A stretch of 14,314 nucleotides of DNA. It comes from Caryophanales bacterium UBA6865. Lineage in GTDB: Bacteria > Bacillota_I > Bacilli_A > RFN20 > CAG-826. Position numbers and translations under genes: made by a program. Location of the stretch: assembly GCA_002449265.1 (NCBI GenBank), contig DKCV01000004.1, positions 1 to 14,314 on the forward strand. The letters are read 5' to 3'. Positions 1 to 6,870 of the stretch are shown here, piece by piece (within the stretch, counting starts at the first letter, position 1; every line of letters begins with the position of its first letter). The notes under the pieces are model-generated. The model was not told where the DNA came from. It saw only the letters and a program-made list of their open reading frames with translations, and did not search any database.

Positions 1-52
1 GCGATGCTCTTGCTGAGAAAAACGGAAAAGCGCAACCCATACGACCCTAGTT

Positions 53-200
53 GGCCTTTTACCAGTTACATATTCGCGTTTGGAATGTGGCGGACATGTT
101 CTTTCCGCACTCTGCCTCGTATTGATGGACTTGTTCTTTGCGTCCATGTTACGCATGTGGAGAGTGTTGTTAAGCTGGAAATTAAGAAATAGTCGATAAA
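53..200 (+). repeat. Interspersed repeat, copy 1 (short form)
   Basis: Shares a string of blocks with copies at 2241, 5002 and 7621: CAGTT near the left end, GAATGTGG, GATATGTTC-like CGGACATGTTC, ACTCTGCC(T)CGTAT, TTGCGTCCATGTTACGCATG and a GATAAATAC-like tail. The block TGCGT..ACGCA at about 139-157 is a short inverted repeat. The open frame across it (4-192) has no recognisable protein and differs from copy to copy, so I read it as non-coding repeat. It lies just left of the minus-strand toxin operon terminator. Confidence 0.6.
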
Positions 201-286
201 TACATGCTTTTTTAGCACTGAAATTTCGCTTGATTTTAACTGATGTAGAGTATGAAAACATATCGTCCTCGCATCCTCCTCTATAT

Positions 287-325
287 AAAAGCGGCATATG
301 CACGAATGCTATATGCCGCCTTTTT
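287..325. terminator. Bidirectional Rho-independent terminator
   Basis: A perfect 9-bp stem GCGGCATAT / ATATGCCGC (291-299 and 311-319) with an 11-nt loop is followed by C and TTTTT on the plus strand and preceded by AAAA, which reads as TTTT on the minus strand. It sits about 48 bp beyond the end of the minus-strand DUF4417-toxin-immunity operon and is its likely terminator. Confidence 0.8.
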
Positions 326-372
326 GCTAAAATTAATAGGATTATATTCGTTTGTAATCAAATGAAACTTAC

Positions 373-702
373 TTATTTTGCCTCATCGGAAAAATCATAG
401 AAATCATCTACTATTTCATAGTCTTTTGAATATCGTTCTTTTACAAGAGTTCTAAACTCATCTAAGTGTGCAATGAATTTTCTTGCATCTTCTTTTGAAT
501 CAAAGCCTTTTGAAGAAAACTCGTGTTCGTTGTTGACGTATAATGAATCGAACTCATCAGATATAATTTCTTTTAGTTTCTCTAAATGTTGATCAGGTTT
601 ATCATCTTTAGGAAAATCATCCCATATGAGTTGGCCATTTTCATCATATGACCAAACTGGATAGCAACCATATTCAAGCAATAATTGTAACTTCTTTTTC
701 AT
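373..702 (-). CDS. Putative immunity protein for the adjacent BECR-type toxin
   Basis: 109 aa from the ATG at 702; a longer frame from 762 exists but runs back into the toxin gene. This start sits one base after the toxin stop (TAG-A-ATG) and has an AAGGAG ribosome binding site about 10 nt upstream, located inside the toxin's last codons, so the two are translationally coupled. The protein is small and acidic (many D/E, tail VDDFYDFSDEAK) and lacks a signal peptide or membrane segment. It starts with a predicted helix (KKKLQLLLEYGCYPVWSYDE) followed by a charged helical middle part. Seen: position immediately downstream of a basic nuclease-like gene and opposite charge. Known: polymorphic and phage-type toxins are normally followed by a small cognate inhibitor. 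Inferred: it neutralises the toxin. I do not recognise a specific Imm family with certainty. Confidence 0.65.
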   Translation of the reverse strand: MKKKLQLLLEYGCYPVWSYDENGQLIWDDFPKDDKPDQHLEKLKEIISDEFDSLYVNNEHEFSSKGFDSKEDARKFIAHLDEFRTLVKERYSKDYEIVDDFYDFSDEAK

Positions 703-703
703 T

Positions 704-1228
704 CTATTTTTTCTCCTTCCATGTAGATGTTGGATGTGCTCCGACAATATAACCATTATCACTAATGGTAATTGCTATATGAACAACCCTTCCATTTACT
801 TTCGCTTCGTAGACATCTCTGTTCTTGCCGCTTGTGCCAACAATTTTAGCTTCTTTAATAGCTTTCTTGATTACTTTTGAAATTAAATGGTTTGGTATCC
901 CTTTATCATTAAATTGGGAGGAATGCTTGTGTTTGATATGAACTAATCCAGATGGAAGCTTCCCTTCAGAAGCTAAATGGCCTTTTTCTAGCCACACTAT
1001 TTTACCGTTTTTATCCTTAGTGATAAATACGACATCTTTTTCTGAAATCTTATCTCCTCGAGCTTTAACTTCATCTATTAGCTCTCTTTCTCCTTTAGAA
1101 AAATGAGACTTAGGCTCCTTCTTCTTTTTCTTCTTTTCTTCAGCTATTGCTTCTCGAATTTTCTTTTTCAAAGCTTCCATCTGCCTTGCTGAGGATGACT
1201 TTGGGAATAAATTGCTATTTGATTTCAT
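704..1228 (-). CDS. BECR-fold (Barnase/EndoU/colicin E5-D/RelE-like) nuclease toxin
   Basis: 174 aa. Residues 1-60 are basic and low complexity, with a lysine run at about 33-38, and look like a linker. Residues 65-170 resemble the phage/polymorphic-toxin BECR ribonuclease domain: VVFITKDKNGKIVWLEKG (66-83), GLVHIKHKH (94-102) carrying the putative catalytic histidines, a helical segment, then a strand pair ending in ITISDNGYIVGAHPTS (153-168), typical of the fold. The expected activity is RNA cleavage, but this is by family analogy. The start at 1228 has AGGAGG about 7 nt upstream. The gene overlaps the DUF4417 gene upstream by 14 nt and is followed after one base by the likely immunity gene. 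No signal peptide, secretion domain (LXG, PAAR, Rhs, WXG100) or pre-toxin domain is present, so it is either delivered by an unknown route or acts inside the cell as a toxin-antitoxin-like module. Confidence 0.65.
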   Translation of the reverse strand: MKSNSNLFPKSSSARQMEALKKKIREAIAEEKKKKKKEPKSHFSKGERELIDEVKARGDKISEKDVVFITKDKNGKIVWLEKGHLASEGKLPSGLVHIKHKHSSQFNDKGIPNHLISKVIKKAIKEAKIVGTSGKNRDVYEAKVNGRVVHIAITISDNGYIVGAHPTSTWKEKK

Positions 1229-1925
1229 TTAGTTTCCTCCTATATGCTTTGTGCGTTCTGCATTCATATTCACGTATCTCAAGGTTTGGATTATTAAAAA
1301 ATTCTTTCAAGAAATCGTAATTTCCAGAGCCATAAAGAATGAATTTCTTTATTGATTTGTTTGAAATAAGGTGTTCTAAACCTTGTTTGAACAATACCTG
1401 ATTTTCTTTGTGCTTCAATCCGCTTGCTAATATGCCGATGGAAACGATGTCGCCGCCCCTGATCCCGTCAAAGCAGTAATCGAATGAGTCAGCAAAACCC
1501 CACCTGGCATTGGCGATGACTTTCTTTTTGCAGATCTGCCCATACCAATGCCCGAACGCGTTCATCCTATACAGGTTGTAGATTTTGAGCGGCTTCGGGA
1601 AATCGAGATAGGTCGAGAAGTCCGGGGCTATGATTCCTTCAAAATGCTTTAAGATCTCATATGCCTTCTTCGGATAGTTCCAAATCCCGCTTGGCCCATC
1701 GAAGTTCTGATCATCCTCATAGAAGCAGACGAACGATTCATGGCGAAAATCCTTGTTCGCTTTCGCTTCTTTGTTGAAGATGGACTTAGCCTCCGAATAG
1801 GTGATGACTGATTTCGGGAATTCGTCCGTGGTGGACGGGCATAACGGGATGTCGTTTTCAGAGAAGGCCGCCCCCTTGACCATGAACGCGTTCCAGATGT
1901 CCTTACAATTCTTTCTTTTTTCCAT
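1215..1925 (-). CDS. DUF4417 domain protein (phage-associated, function unknown)
   Basis: 236 aa. Diagnostic segments include DIWNAFMVKGA near the N-terminus, ESFVCFYEDDQNF, IWNYPKKAYEIL, FEGIIAPDFSTYLDFPKPL, IYNLYRMNAFGHWYGQ, VIANARWGFADSFDYCFDGI and FILYGSG near the C-terminus; this pattern matches the DUF4417 family found in phages and mobile elements. The biochemical role is not known. It is first in a three-gene minus-strand operon and its last 14 nt overlap the toxin gene. No strong ribosome binding site precedes ATG 1925 (a GGA lies about 13 nt away). Oddity: the first two thirds of the gene (about 1440-1925) is clearly richer in GC than the last third (1215-1430), as if the gene were a recombinant of two sources. 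Whether the protein takes part in toxin action or is just co-transferred is open. Confidence 0.7.
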   Translation of the reverse strand: MEKRKNCKDIWNAFMVKGAAFSENDIPLCPSTTDEFPKSVITYSEAKSIFNKEAKANKDFRHESFVCFYEDDQNFDGPSGIWNYPKKAYEILKHFEGIIAPDFSTYLDFPKPLKIYNLYRMNAFGHWYGQICKKKVIANARWGFADSFDYCFDGIRGGDIVSIGILASGLKHKENQVLFKQGLEHLISNKSIKKFILYGSGNYDFLKEFFNNPNLEIREYECRTHKAYRRKLNEIK

Positions 1926-2180
1926 AAATTAAATTCGATTCCTTATTTGGCCTCCCCATATTTGCTAAAATGAATCTGGGGAAGGCCGATTGCGCATTTA
2001 ATTTAGCTGTTTCGCATTTTCGATTTGCGAACCCAAGCGAAGTGATGCGTAATGATGCGAAATTTGCTTTCGGAGGTTCCATGGATTTCTCAAAATTTGC
2101 CAACATATTCAAAGAGGCCTATCAAGGAAGGGCGGCAAGCCTGGAAGGTTCGACACCTGCTAGAAAGCAGCACCTTGAAA
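1926..2180. other. Upstream region of the DUF4417 operon with phased GCGA repeats
   Basis: No convincing gene. Short open frames on both strands (for example a plus-strand 49-codon frame from ATG 2081 with GGAGG just upstream) show no recognisable family. Within it, GCGA/GCGT occurs at 2027, 2037, 2047 and 2057, exactly 10 bp apart, and the last two units form a tandem TGATGCG(T/A)AA pair (2043-2052, 2053-2062). TTTCGCAT at 2010-2017 and ATGCGAAA at 2055-2062 form an 8-bp inverted repeat around the array. This is a plausible operator region about 85-135 bp upstream of the DUF4417 start. Confidence 0.5.
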
Positions 2181-2240
2181 ACGATTACGAACAGCAAATC
2201 AAAACACACAAAATATATAGCGACCATTAAGATAGAATAA
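2181..2240 (+). pseudogene. C-terminal coding scar of an unidentified protein (copy A)
   Basis: Nineteen codons plus TAA reading TITNSKSKHTKYIATIKIE. The same frame is preserved at 7561-7620 as TIMNSKSKHTEYIATIKID followed by TGA. Of the eight base differences, five are third-codon positions (four synonymous) and one exchanges one stop codon for another. That pattern suggests an ancestral coding 3' end duplicated with its downstream flank rather than random repeat DNA. The upstream part of the gene is not recognisable here, and I cannot name the parent family. Confidence 0.45.
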
Positions 2241-2625
2241 TGTCTAAATGCTTTCGGAAGGAGCATGATGAAAACATGAGGAACATGATTAAAAGTGCGG
2301 TCTTCAATATATCATCAATCTATTCAAAACGTACAAACTAGGACTTGAAGTGGAGCATTTATTTCCTGGTACTACCTTGGTGTACAGCTTTAGCCAGTTG
2401 CACAGTCATGTTTTGAATGCGGTGGATATGTTCCTTTCACACATTGCCTCGTATGGGTAGACTAGTTATTTGCGTCCATGTTACGCATGTTGAGACAGTG
2501 GTGTTGCTTAGTCGCAAAAATAATGAAACATAGCCGAAAATCGCAAAAAACTGATGAGTTTCCTTTGTTTAGAAAATGCGGATAATCCTCTTTTGTTGAT
2601 GAACGCTCCTCAAAATCCAAGCGCA
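2241..2625 (+). repeat. Interspersed repeat, copy 2 (long form)
   Basis: Aligns with copy 5 (7621-7910) from just after the coding scar through shared blocks such as CATGATTAAAAGTG, TATCATCAATCTATTCAAAA, CGTACAA, TATTTCCTGGTACTACC, TTGGTGTA and AGCCAGTTGCACAGTCATGT, ending with GCGTCCATG...GTTGAGACAGTG. Its right part (from ATAGCCGAAAATCG at about 2532 to about 2625) aligns only with copy 3. It provides the apparent 5' extension of the Fic frame that begins at 2554, so that extension is repeat DNA. Confidence 0.65.
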
Positions 2626-2676
2626 CTAAAATGGTGGGATGACTTTCTTAGAGTCTCTCGTTATGTTAAATATAAA

Positions 2677-2747
2677 TCTCCCACTGTCTTGATTAACCTC
2701 ACAAAAATATATATATTTTGGGAGAATAAAGGAGCGACTGGGAGAAT
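2677..2747. promoter_or_regulatory. Promoter and candidate operator of Fic gene 1
   Basis: TTGATT (2689-2694), a 17-bp spacer and TATATT (2712-2717) make a good sigma-A promoter, predicting transcript start near 2724. TGGGAGAAT occurs at 2719-2727 and again at 2739-2747, 20 bp apart, and TCTCCCA at 2677-2683 is its inverted partner upstream of the -35 box. The set brackets the promoter and the start codon, as expected for a repressor binding across two helical turns. AAAGGAG (2728-2734) is the ribosome binding site. Confidence 0.5.
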
Positions 2748-3795
2748 GAGATATTTCGATTATTCTAAATTAAAAGAAAGAAAATGGACGAAAGAAATTA
2801 TCAATTATCTTGGTCTCATTCATGAATATAAAGGAAGACAACAGCTTTACCTAGCTCAAAAGCCAGAAGAATTAACTGCTTTAGTTAATCTTGCTAAACG
2901 CCAGTCCACTGAAGCTAGCAATGATATTGAAGGAATTAGAACCACCAACGCTAGGTTTGTTCAATTAATGAACGATAAAACTACTCCAAAGAATAGAAGT
3001 GAAAAAGAGATTTTAGGTTATCGTTATGCTTTAAGTCTAGTTCATGAGTCTTTTGAATATATTCCTATTAGAATCAATTACATCCTCCAAATTCATAAAG
3101 AAATGTATCAATTCATGGATGTTTCTTATGGGGGAAGATTTAAAGACACTCCAAATGAAATTGACGAAGAACATCCTGATGGAACGAAAACATTGATCTT
3201 TAAACCTCTTGGGCCATATGAAACTCCAATTGCTGTAGAAAGTTTATGCAAAGAATACGACAAAGCGATAAATGAATATAATATTGACCCCTTATTAGTT
3301 ATTCCTGTATTTATTCACGACTTTTTATGCATTCACCCATTTAATGATGGCAACGGAAGAATGTCTAGACTTTTAACAACGTTACTTCTATATAAATCAG
3401 GATATGCAATTGGAAAATATATTTCTTTAGAAAAGAAGATTCAAATTACCAAAATCGAATATTATGAAGCTTTAAGTAGCAGTTCTATTAACTGGTATGA
3501 AGAAAATAATGATGATACCCCGTTTGTTGAATATCTATTAGGTACTATTTTATCGGCTTACCGTGACTTTGAAGATAGAGTGAATATAGTATCTAAAAAG
3601 ATGTCCGCCAAAGAAATGGTTATTCACGCAATTAATCAAAAACTTGGTAAATTTACTAAGAGCGATATTATGGAGTTTTGTCCAGAAATTAAAAGTAGTT
3701 CAGTAGAAGCGTCGCTTAAAGAACTATGCGAAGAAGGTTTTATTGAAAAGCGTGGTGGTGGAAGGTCTACCTATTATTTAAAAAAAGAGAATTAG
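2746..3795 (+). CDS. Fic family protein (class II, N-terminal inhibitory helix, C-terminal winged helix)
   Basis: 349 aa from the ATG at 2746. Fic enzymes usually transfer AMP from ATP to a target protein hydroxyl. Residues 1-50 (MRYFDYSKLKERKW..., IHEYKGRQQLY) are the N-terminal helical domain. S58-NDI-E62-G63 is the (S/T)xxxE(G/N) inhibitory motif whose glutamate blocks productive ATP binding. H197-PFNDGNGR-205 is the complete catalytic loop with the active histidine. EEHPDGTKTLIFKPL (141-155) is the flap region. Residues about 287-347 form a winged helix (TKSDIMEFCPEI, GFIEKRGGGRSTYYL), suggesting DNA binding or autoregulation. The frame is open back to 2554, but that part is repeat DNA; the promoter at 2689-2717, AAAGGAG 11 nt upstream and family alignment all favour 2746. 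No separate antitoxin gene is adjacent, as expected for class II. The target is unknown. Confidence 0.9.
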   Translation: MRYFDYSKLKERKWTKEIINYLGLIHEYKGRQQLYLAQKPEELTALVNLAKRQSTEASNDIEGIRTTNARFVQLMNDKTTPKNRSEKEILGYRYALSLVHESFEYIPIRINYILQIHKEMYQFMDVSYGGRFKDTPNEIDEEHPDGTKTLIFKPLGPYETPIAVESLCKEYDKAINEYNIDPLLVIPVFIHDFLCIHPFNDGNGRMSRLLTTLLLYKSGYAIGKYISLEKKIQITKIEYYEALSSSSINWYEENNDDTPFVEYLLGTILSAYRDFEDRVNIVSKKMSAKEMVIHAINQKLGKFTKSDIMEFCPEIKSSSVEASLKELCEEGFIEKRGGGRSTYYLKKEN

Positions 3796-3922
3796 AGAAA
3801 TTAATTAAAGTGTGTTTTAAATAGGCAACCTGTGATAAAAAGCGCATATGTTCGCTTGCTTGTGGTAATTGCTACCTCCTTTTCTTAAATAGCCCTTTAT
3901 TGCTGCACCCTATTTTTAAATC
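3796..3922. other. Short spacer after Fic gene 1
   Basis: No gene is visible. A weak hairpin AAGCG...CGCTT lies at about 3839-3858 without a following T run, and GGTA...TACC follows it. I do not call a terminator with confidence. Confidence 0.3.
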
Positions 3923-4062
3923 TATGCGTATTGAGACAGTGACGCTGCTCAGTCACAAAAATGGCTGAGAATAGCCGAAAATCGTAAAAAACTGATGGAT
4001 TTCTTTTTTCTTGAAAATAAGGGGAATCCATTTTTTGACAAGAAATCCGCCAAAAACCCGGT
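3923..4062 (+). repeat. Interspersed repeat, copy 3 (right part only)
   Basis: Begins within the core at ATGCGTATTGAGACAGTG and matches the right part of copy 2: AGTC(A/G)CAAAAAT, ATAGCCGAAAATCG, AAAAAACTGATG and a GAAAAT...GGAATCC-like stretch up to about 4062. The left 100 bp of the core is missing. ATGGATT (3995-4001) pairs with AATCCAT (4025-4031), which runs into six Ts; this could act as a weak plus-strand terminator. Confidence 0.55.
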
Positions 4063-4218
4063 AAAGAGGTAAAAATATGGCCTTTACTCGTATGGGGAAA
4101 TAGGTCGACGCCCAAAAAGAACACCCATCCTACGTCGTATCGACGCGGGAATAGGCGGCCTATACCTGTACACGATGGAAGGAACAGGTGAAAAAGCCCG
4201 TAATCCTCGGATTTTTAG
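4063..4218. other. GC-richer spacer before the truncated regulator
   Basis: About 150 bp of locally GC-richer DNA (for example around 4100-4165), with stops in the frame that becomes coding at 4219. I cannot find the missing AlbA_2 domain of the downstream gene in any frame here. A perfect 14-bp palindrome GAAATCGCGATTTC lies just after it at 4220-4233. Confidence 0.35.
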
Positions 4219-4269
4219 GGAAATCGCGATTTCTCGATTTTTCGCGTTTCCATCATTAAACAACTCGAT

Positions 4270-4956
4270 GTGGCCTTTGATTTTTATAAAAGAAACACAA
4301 AAAGGCCGTGGCACAAAGAAGGGGAAGGCACCATCGATGAACCAGAATATGATGATATTGCCGTCACGGAAGCTCTTGTTAACGCGATAATCCACCGCGA
4401 TTACAACATCATCGGCGCCGAGGCATGTTTGAACATCTATGACGACCGCATTGAAATTACATCTCCCGGTATGATGCTTTCCGGCAAGAAAATGCCAAAA
4501 GTGGTTGATTACCCAATGGAATCAATCAGGCGCAATCCCATTATTGCCGATGTATTCAATAGAATGAATCTGATGAACAGAAGAGGATCTGGTCTTTCTA
4601 ACATCACAAATAGAACAAACGCCCTATTTAGCGATGGTAGAAATCACGTGACCTTCGCTTCGGAAGGTGGTTTCTTTACTGTAAGAATCGAGAACTCCAA
4701 ATATAAAGGCAACATGGCAGCGGCAAGCGATATTGGAGAAGCGGTTGTCGATGTGAATCAATTGCTAACGCTAAACGAATATGCTGTTTATTCCATATTG
4801 AAAACCAACTCAAAACTTTCTTACGATGAATTATCCAAGGAGGCAGGAATCTCCAGGAGGACCGTTGCAAGAGTTGTATCAACCTTAGTGGGGAAAAGAT
4901 ATATCAAAAGAGCTGGTTCCGCTGGTAGAGGCGGGTATTGGATTATCTTAAAATAG
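4270..4956 (+). pseudogene. N-terminally truncated COG2865-type transcriptional regulator (HATPase_c_4 + winged helix)
   Basis: 228 codons from a GTG at 4270; the frame is open back to 4219 and family-like residues begin by about 4249 (IIKQLDVAFDFYKRN). The HATPase_c_4 domain is present: VTEALVNAIIHRDY (32-45) with the N-box, IYDDRIEITSPGMM (56-69), and RRNPIIADVFNRMNLMNRRGSGLS (87-110) with the glycine-rich lid. A C-terminal winged helix covers about 165-228 (YDELSKEAGISRRTVARVVS). Full-length family members are usually near 450-500 aa and start with an AlbA_2/Schlafen-like domain, which is missing. No good ribosome binding site precedes 4270. Seen: loss of roughly half the gene, next to a repeat copy. 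Inferred: a decayed gene cut at its 5' side; a stable short C-terminal protein remains possible. Confidence 0.75.
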
Positions 4957-5001
4957 TTTTGTGCCGTATGCATTTTCCTATATTGCCTAAGCAGCCGGCT
5001 T
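4957..5001. other. Short spacer
   Basis: Nothing identifiable between the regulator stop and repeat copy 4; no terminator hairpin is visible. Confidence 0.3.
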
Positions 5002-5150
5002 TTTGCCAGTTGCACAGTCATGTTTTGAATGTGGTAGATATGTTCATTTCACACTCTGCCCCGTATTGGTAGACCCATTCCTTGCGTCCATGTATCGCTT
5101 GTTGAGACGGTGGTGCAACTGGTTCACAAATAATGCAATAAATACGGGAC
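5002..5150 (+). repeat. Interspersed repeat, copy 4 (short form)
   Basis: Shares GCCAGTTGCACAGTCATG, TTTTGAATG(C/T)GGT, GATATGTTC, TTTCACAC, TCTGCC(C)CGTAT, GGTAGAC, TTGCGTCCATGT, TTGAGACGGTGGTG and an ATAAATAC tail with the other copies. It lacks the left arm seen in copies 2 and 5. It separates the truncated regulator from the AAA_14 ATPase. Confidence 0.65.
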
Positions 5151-5151
5151 G

Positions 5152-5276
5152 TTTGACAAATTTGACAAAAGAAGAAAAATTCTAAAATCATACATTTTCC
5201 GAAAATCCAGAACTTGCAAATAATATCTGTATATTATTGCAAATCACTTCATTCAAAAATTGCAAATCACTTCATT
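5152..5276. promoter_or_regulatory. Tandem repeats and palindrome upstream of the DUF4143 ATPase
   Basis: Three elements in order. TTTGACAAA is repeated head to tail at 5152-5160 and 5161-5169. An imperfect palindrome TTGCAAATAATAT / ATATTATTGCAA (5214-5226, 5231-5242) has a 4-nt centre. The 18-mer ATTGCAAATCACTTCATT occurs twice, at 5236-5253 and 5259-5276, with a 23-bp period. The second 18-mer ends 28 bp before the ATG. These are likely regulatory sites; TTTGACAAA also occurs upstream of the ATPase gene at 12916-13953. Confidence 0.55.
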
Positions 5277-5304
5277 TTATATATACTAATCTCGAGGTTA
5301 AGCC

Positions 5305-6597
5305 ATGTTGAAAGAAGATTATATTCCTAGGTTAATTGATAAAAAAATAAGAGAGTCTCTTGAAGATTTTACTGCCGTTCATGTTAGAGGTCCCAAGTGG
5401 TGCGGAAAAACATCAACGGCCGAGTTCTTTGCCAACAGCGAAATCAAACTAAACACAAAGAAACAAAGGGAAGGATTTGATCAAATGTATGCAGCTGATC
5501 CTGGCTTGTTTTTAGAAGGTGACAAGCCAAGGCTCATCGATGAATGGCAACTCTATCCTGCTATTTGGGATGAGGTTAAAAATTACGCTGATGAATTCCA
5601 TTTGAAAAACCAGTTTTTATTAACGGGCTCTTTTTCTCCTAAAACAGGGGTCACTAATCATACTGGCACAATGCGCATAGTAAAAATCGATATGACTACG
5701 ATGTCTCTTTTTGAAAGTGGGGATTCAACCGGGGAAGTCTCTTTAAAATCTTTATTTGATAACCCAACACAAAAAATTAAGGTTGTTCTAAAGCAAGAGA
5801 GAAAGGATGTTTCAAGACTGATAGCTAAGGGAGGATGGCCAGAAGGGGTCAAGAATCCACCTCATAATATTCTTTCTTATGGAAGACAAGCGTTGAACGA
5901 TATCTGCGATACTGATATTCAAGAGGCTAGTGGGAAGGAACTAAGCCCAATCACTACAAGGGTTTTGCTTAGATCGTTAGCTAGGACGCTTTCACAAAAC
6001 GTTGATAACAAAACGATTATTGATGACGTAAATAAATCTGGTCATCCTTTGGCGGAAAACACTTTTTATGATTACTATAATGCTCTTTTAAGATTGTTCG
6101 TTATCAAAGAGGTTCCTGCTTGGTGCCCAAGCATTAGAAGCAAAACATCTATCAGATCCCTCCCGAAAAAGGAGTTCTTTGATCCTTCTTTGGCTTGTGC
6201 TGCGTTAGGTGTTAACGAAGAAGGCCTTGAAAAGAATTTTAGAACTAGAGGTTTTTTCTTTGAATGTTTAGTTGGGAGGGATCTAGAAGTGTATTCAAAA
6301 GCATTTGACGGCGAAATCTCATATTATCGGGATAGGCTTGGTCTTGAGTGCGATTTTGTGATTCATCTTCCCGATGGTCGATATGGTTTGTTTGAAGCAA
6401 AAACTGGAGACAAATATATCAAAGAGGGAATCGATAATTTGAATAAGTTTGTCACATTAATCAATAAATACAATGAAGAAAACCCAAAATCAAAAATGGA
6501 ATTACCGACTGTTAGAGCGGTAATTACGGATGAAAAATATGGCTATATTGATGAGGGTGGCGTTTTCATAATTCCAATCGGTGCATTAAGGGATTAA
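5305..6597 (+). CDS. AAA_14 / DUF4143 family ATPase
   Basis: 430 aa, the usual length for the family. Residues 1-30 (YIPRLIDKKIRESLEDFTAVHVRG) lead into Walker A GPKWCGKT (29-36). Walker B is RLIDEWQ (76-82) and the sensor strand is LLTGS (105-109). The DUF4143 half includes the region around FFDPSLACAALG (291-302). A PD-(D/E)XK-like constellation follows: E320, D350 in LECDFVI, and FEAK (E364, K366). Start chosen at 5305 with GAGG 7 nt upstream. Family members are abundant as solitary genes in host-associated bacteria and archaea; their role is poorly known, with DNA processing or conflict functions proposed. All catalytic motifs are intact. Upstream tandem repeats suggest specific regulation. 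The stop codon overlaps an inverted repeat. Confidence 0.9.
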   Translation: MLKEDYIPRLIDKKIRESLEDFTAVHVRGPKWCGKTSTAEFFANSEIKLNTKKQREGFDQMYAADPGLFLEGDKPRLIDEWQLYPAIWDEVKNYADEFHLKNQFLLTGSFSPKTGVTNHTGTMRIVKIDMTTMSLFESGDSTGEVSLKSLFDNPTQKIKVVLKQERKDVSRLIAKGGWPEGVKNPPHNILSYGRQALNDICDTDIQEASGKELSPITTRVLLRSLARTLSQNVDNKTIIDDVNKSGHPLAENTFYDYYNALLRLFVIKEVPAWCPSIRSKTSIRSLPKKEFFDPSLACAALGVNEEGLEKNFRTRGFFFECLVGRDLEVYSKAFDGEISYYRDRLGLECDFVIHLPDGRYGLFEAKTGDKYIKEGIDNLNKFVTLINKYNEENPKSKMELPTVRAVITDEKYGYIDEGGVFIIPIGALRD

Positions 6598-6620
6598 AGG
6601 CTTTATCAATTGCTTTAATC
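6592..6620 (+). terminator. Inverted repeat overlapping the ATPase stop codon
   Basis: GATTAAAG (6592-6599) and CTTTAATC (6613-6620) form a perfect 8-bp stem with a 13-nt loop that includes the TAA stop. It is followed by GGAATTTT rather than a clean T run, so it is only a weak terminator candidate. Confidence 0.35.
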
Positions 6621-6770
6621 GGAATTTTGATGTTTCGAGTTCTTTTTGAAAATCGGTTAGGGAGAACACGTTTGCAACTGTCTAGCTAGCCTGGTGAGCT
6701 GAATTTCAGCCAAAAAAGGGGTAAAAACAGGGGTATAGTTCGATTTGAAAGTCAGAATGGTATTGGCAAG
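6621..6770. other. Spacer with a short module-boundary repeat
   Basis: No gene is visible. AATTTCAGCC at 6702-6711, followed by A-rich sequence, recurs at 7496-7505 on the other side of the DinJ-YafQ module. A small hairpin GCTGA-ATT-TCAGC lies at 6699-6711. Confidence 0.3.
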
Positions 6771-6794
6771 GTTGATGTCTATTCTTTTAATAAA

Positions 6795-6813
6795 TGCATA
6801 TAATGTATATACA
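6795..6813 (+). promoter_or_regulatory. -10 box and palindromic operator candidate for dinJ-yafQ
   Basis: TATAAT at 6799-6804, preceded by TG two bases further than in a standard extended -10, merges into a perfect 10-bp palindrome TGTATATACA (6804-6813). The nearest -35-like TTGATG (6772-6777) is 21 bp away, longer than ideal. A palindrome at the start point is expected for binding by a ribbon-helix-helix antitoxin dimer that represses its own operon. Confidence 0.5.
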
Positions 6814-6870
6814 ACATGCTGATATTAGACGAACTTATATTCATCATTTATTTATAAGGAGGTACTCTGC

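Noticed and set aside
4..192. 62-codon plus-strand frame at the left edge
   Set aside because: It lies in repeat copy 1; the equivalent frame is broken in other copies and shows no protein family.
4084..4395. 103-codon minus-strand frame across the truncated regulator start
   Set aside because: It is antisense to clear HATPase_c_4 coding sequence and has no recognisable family.
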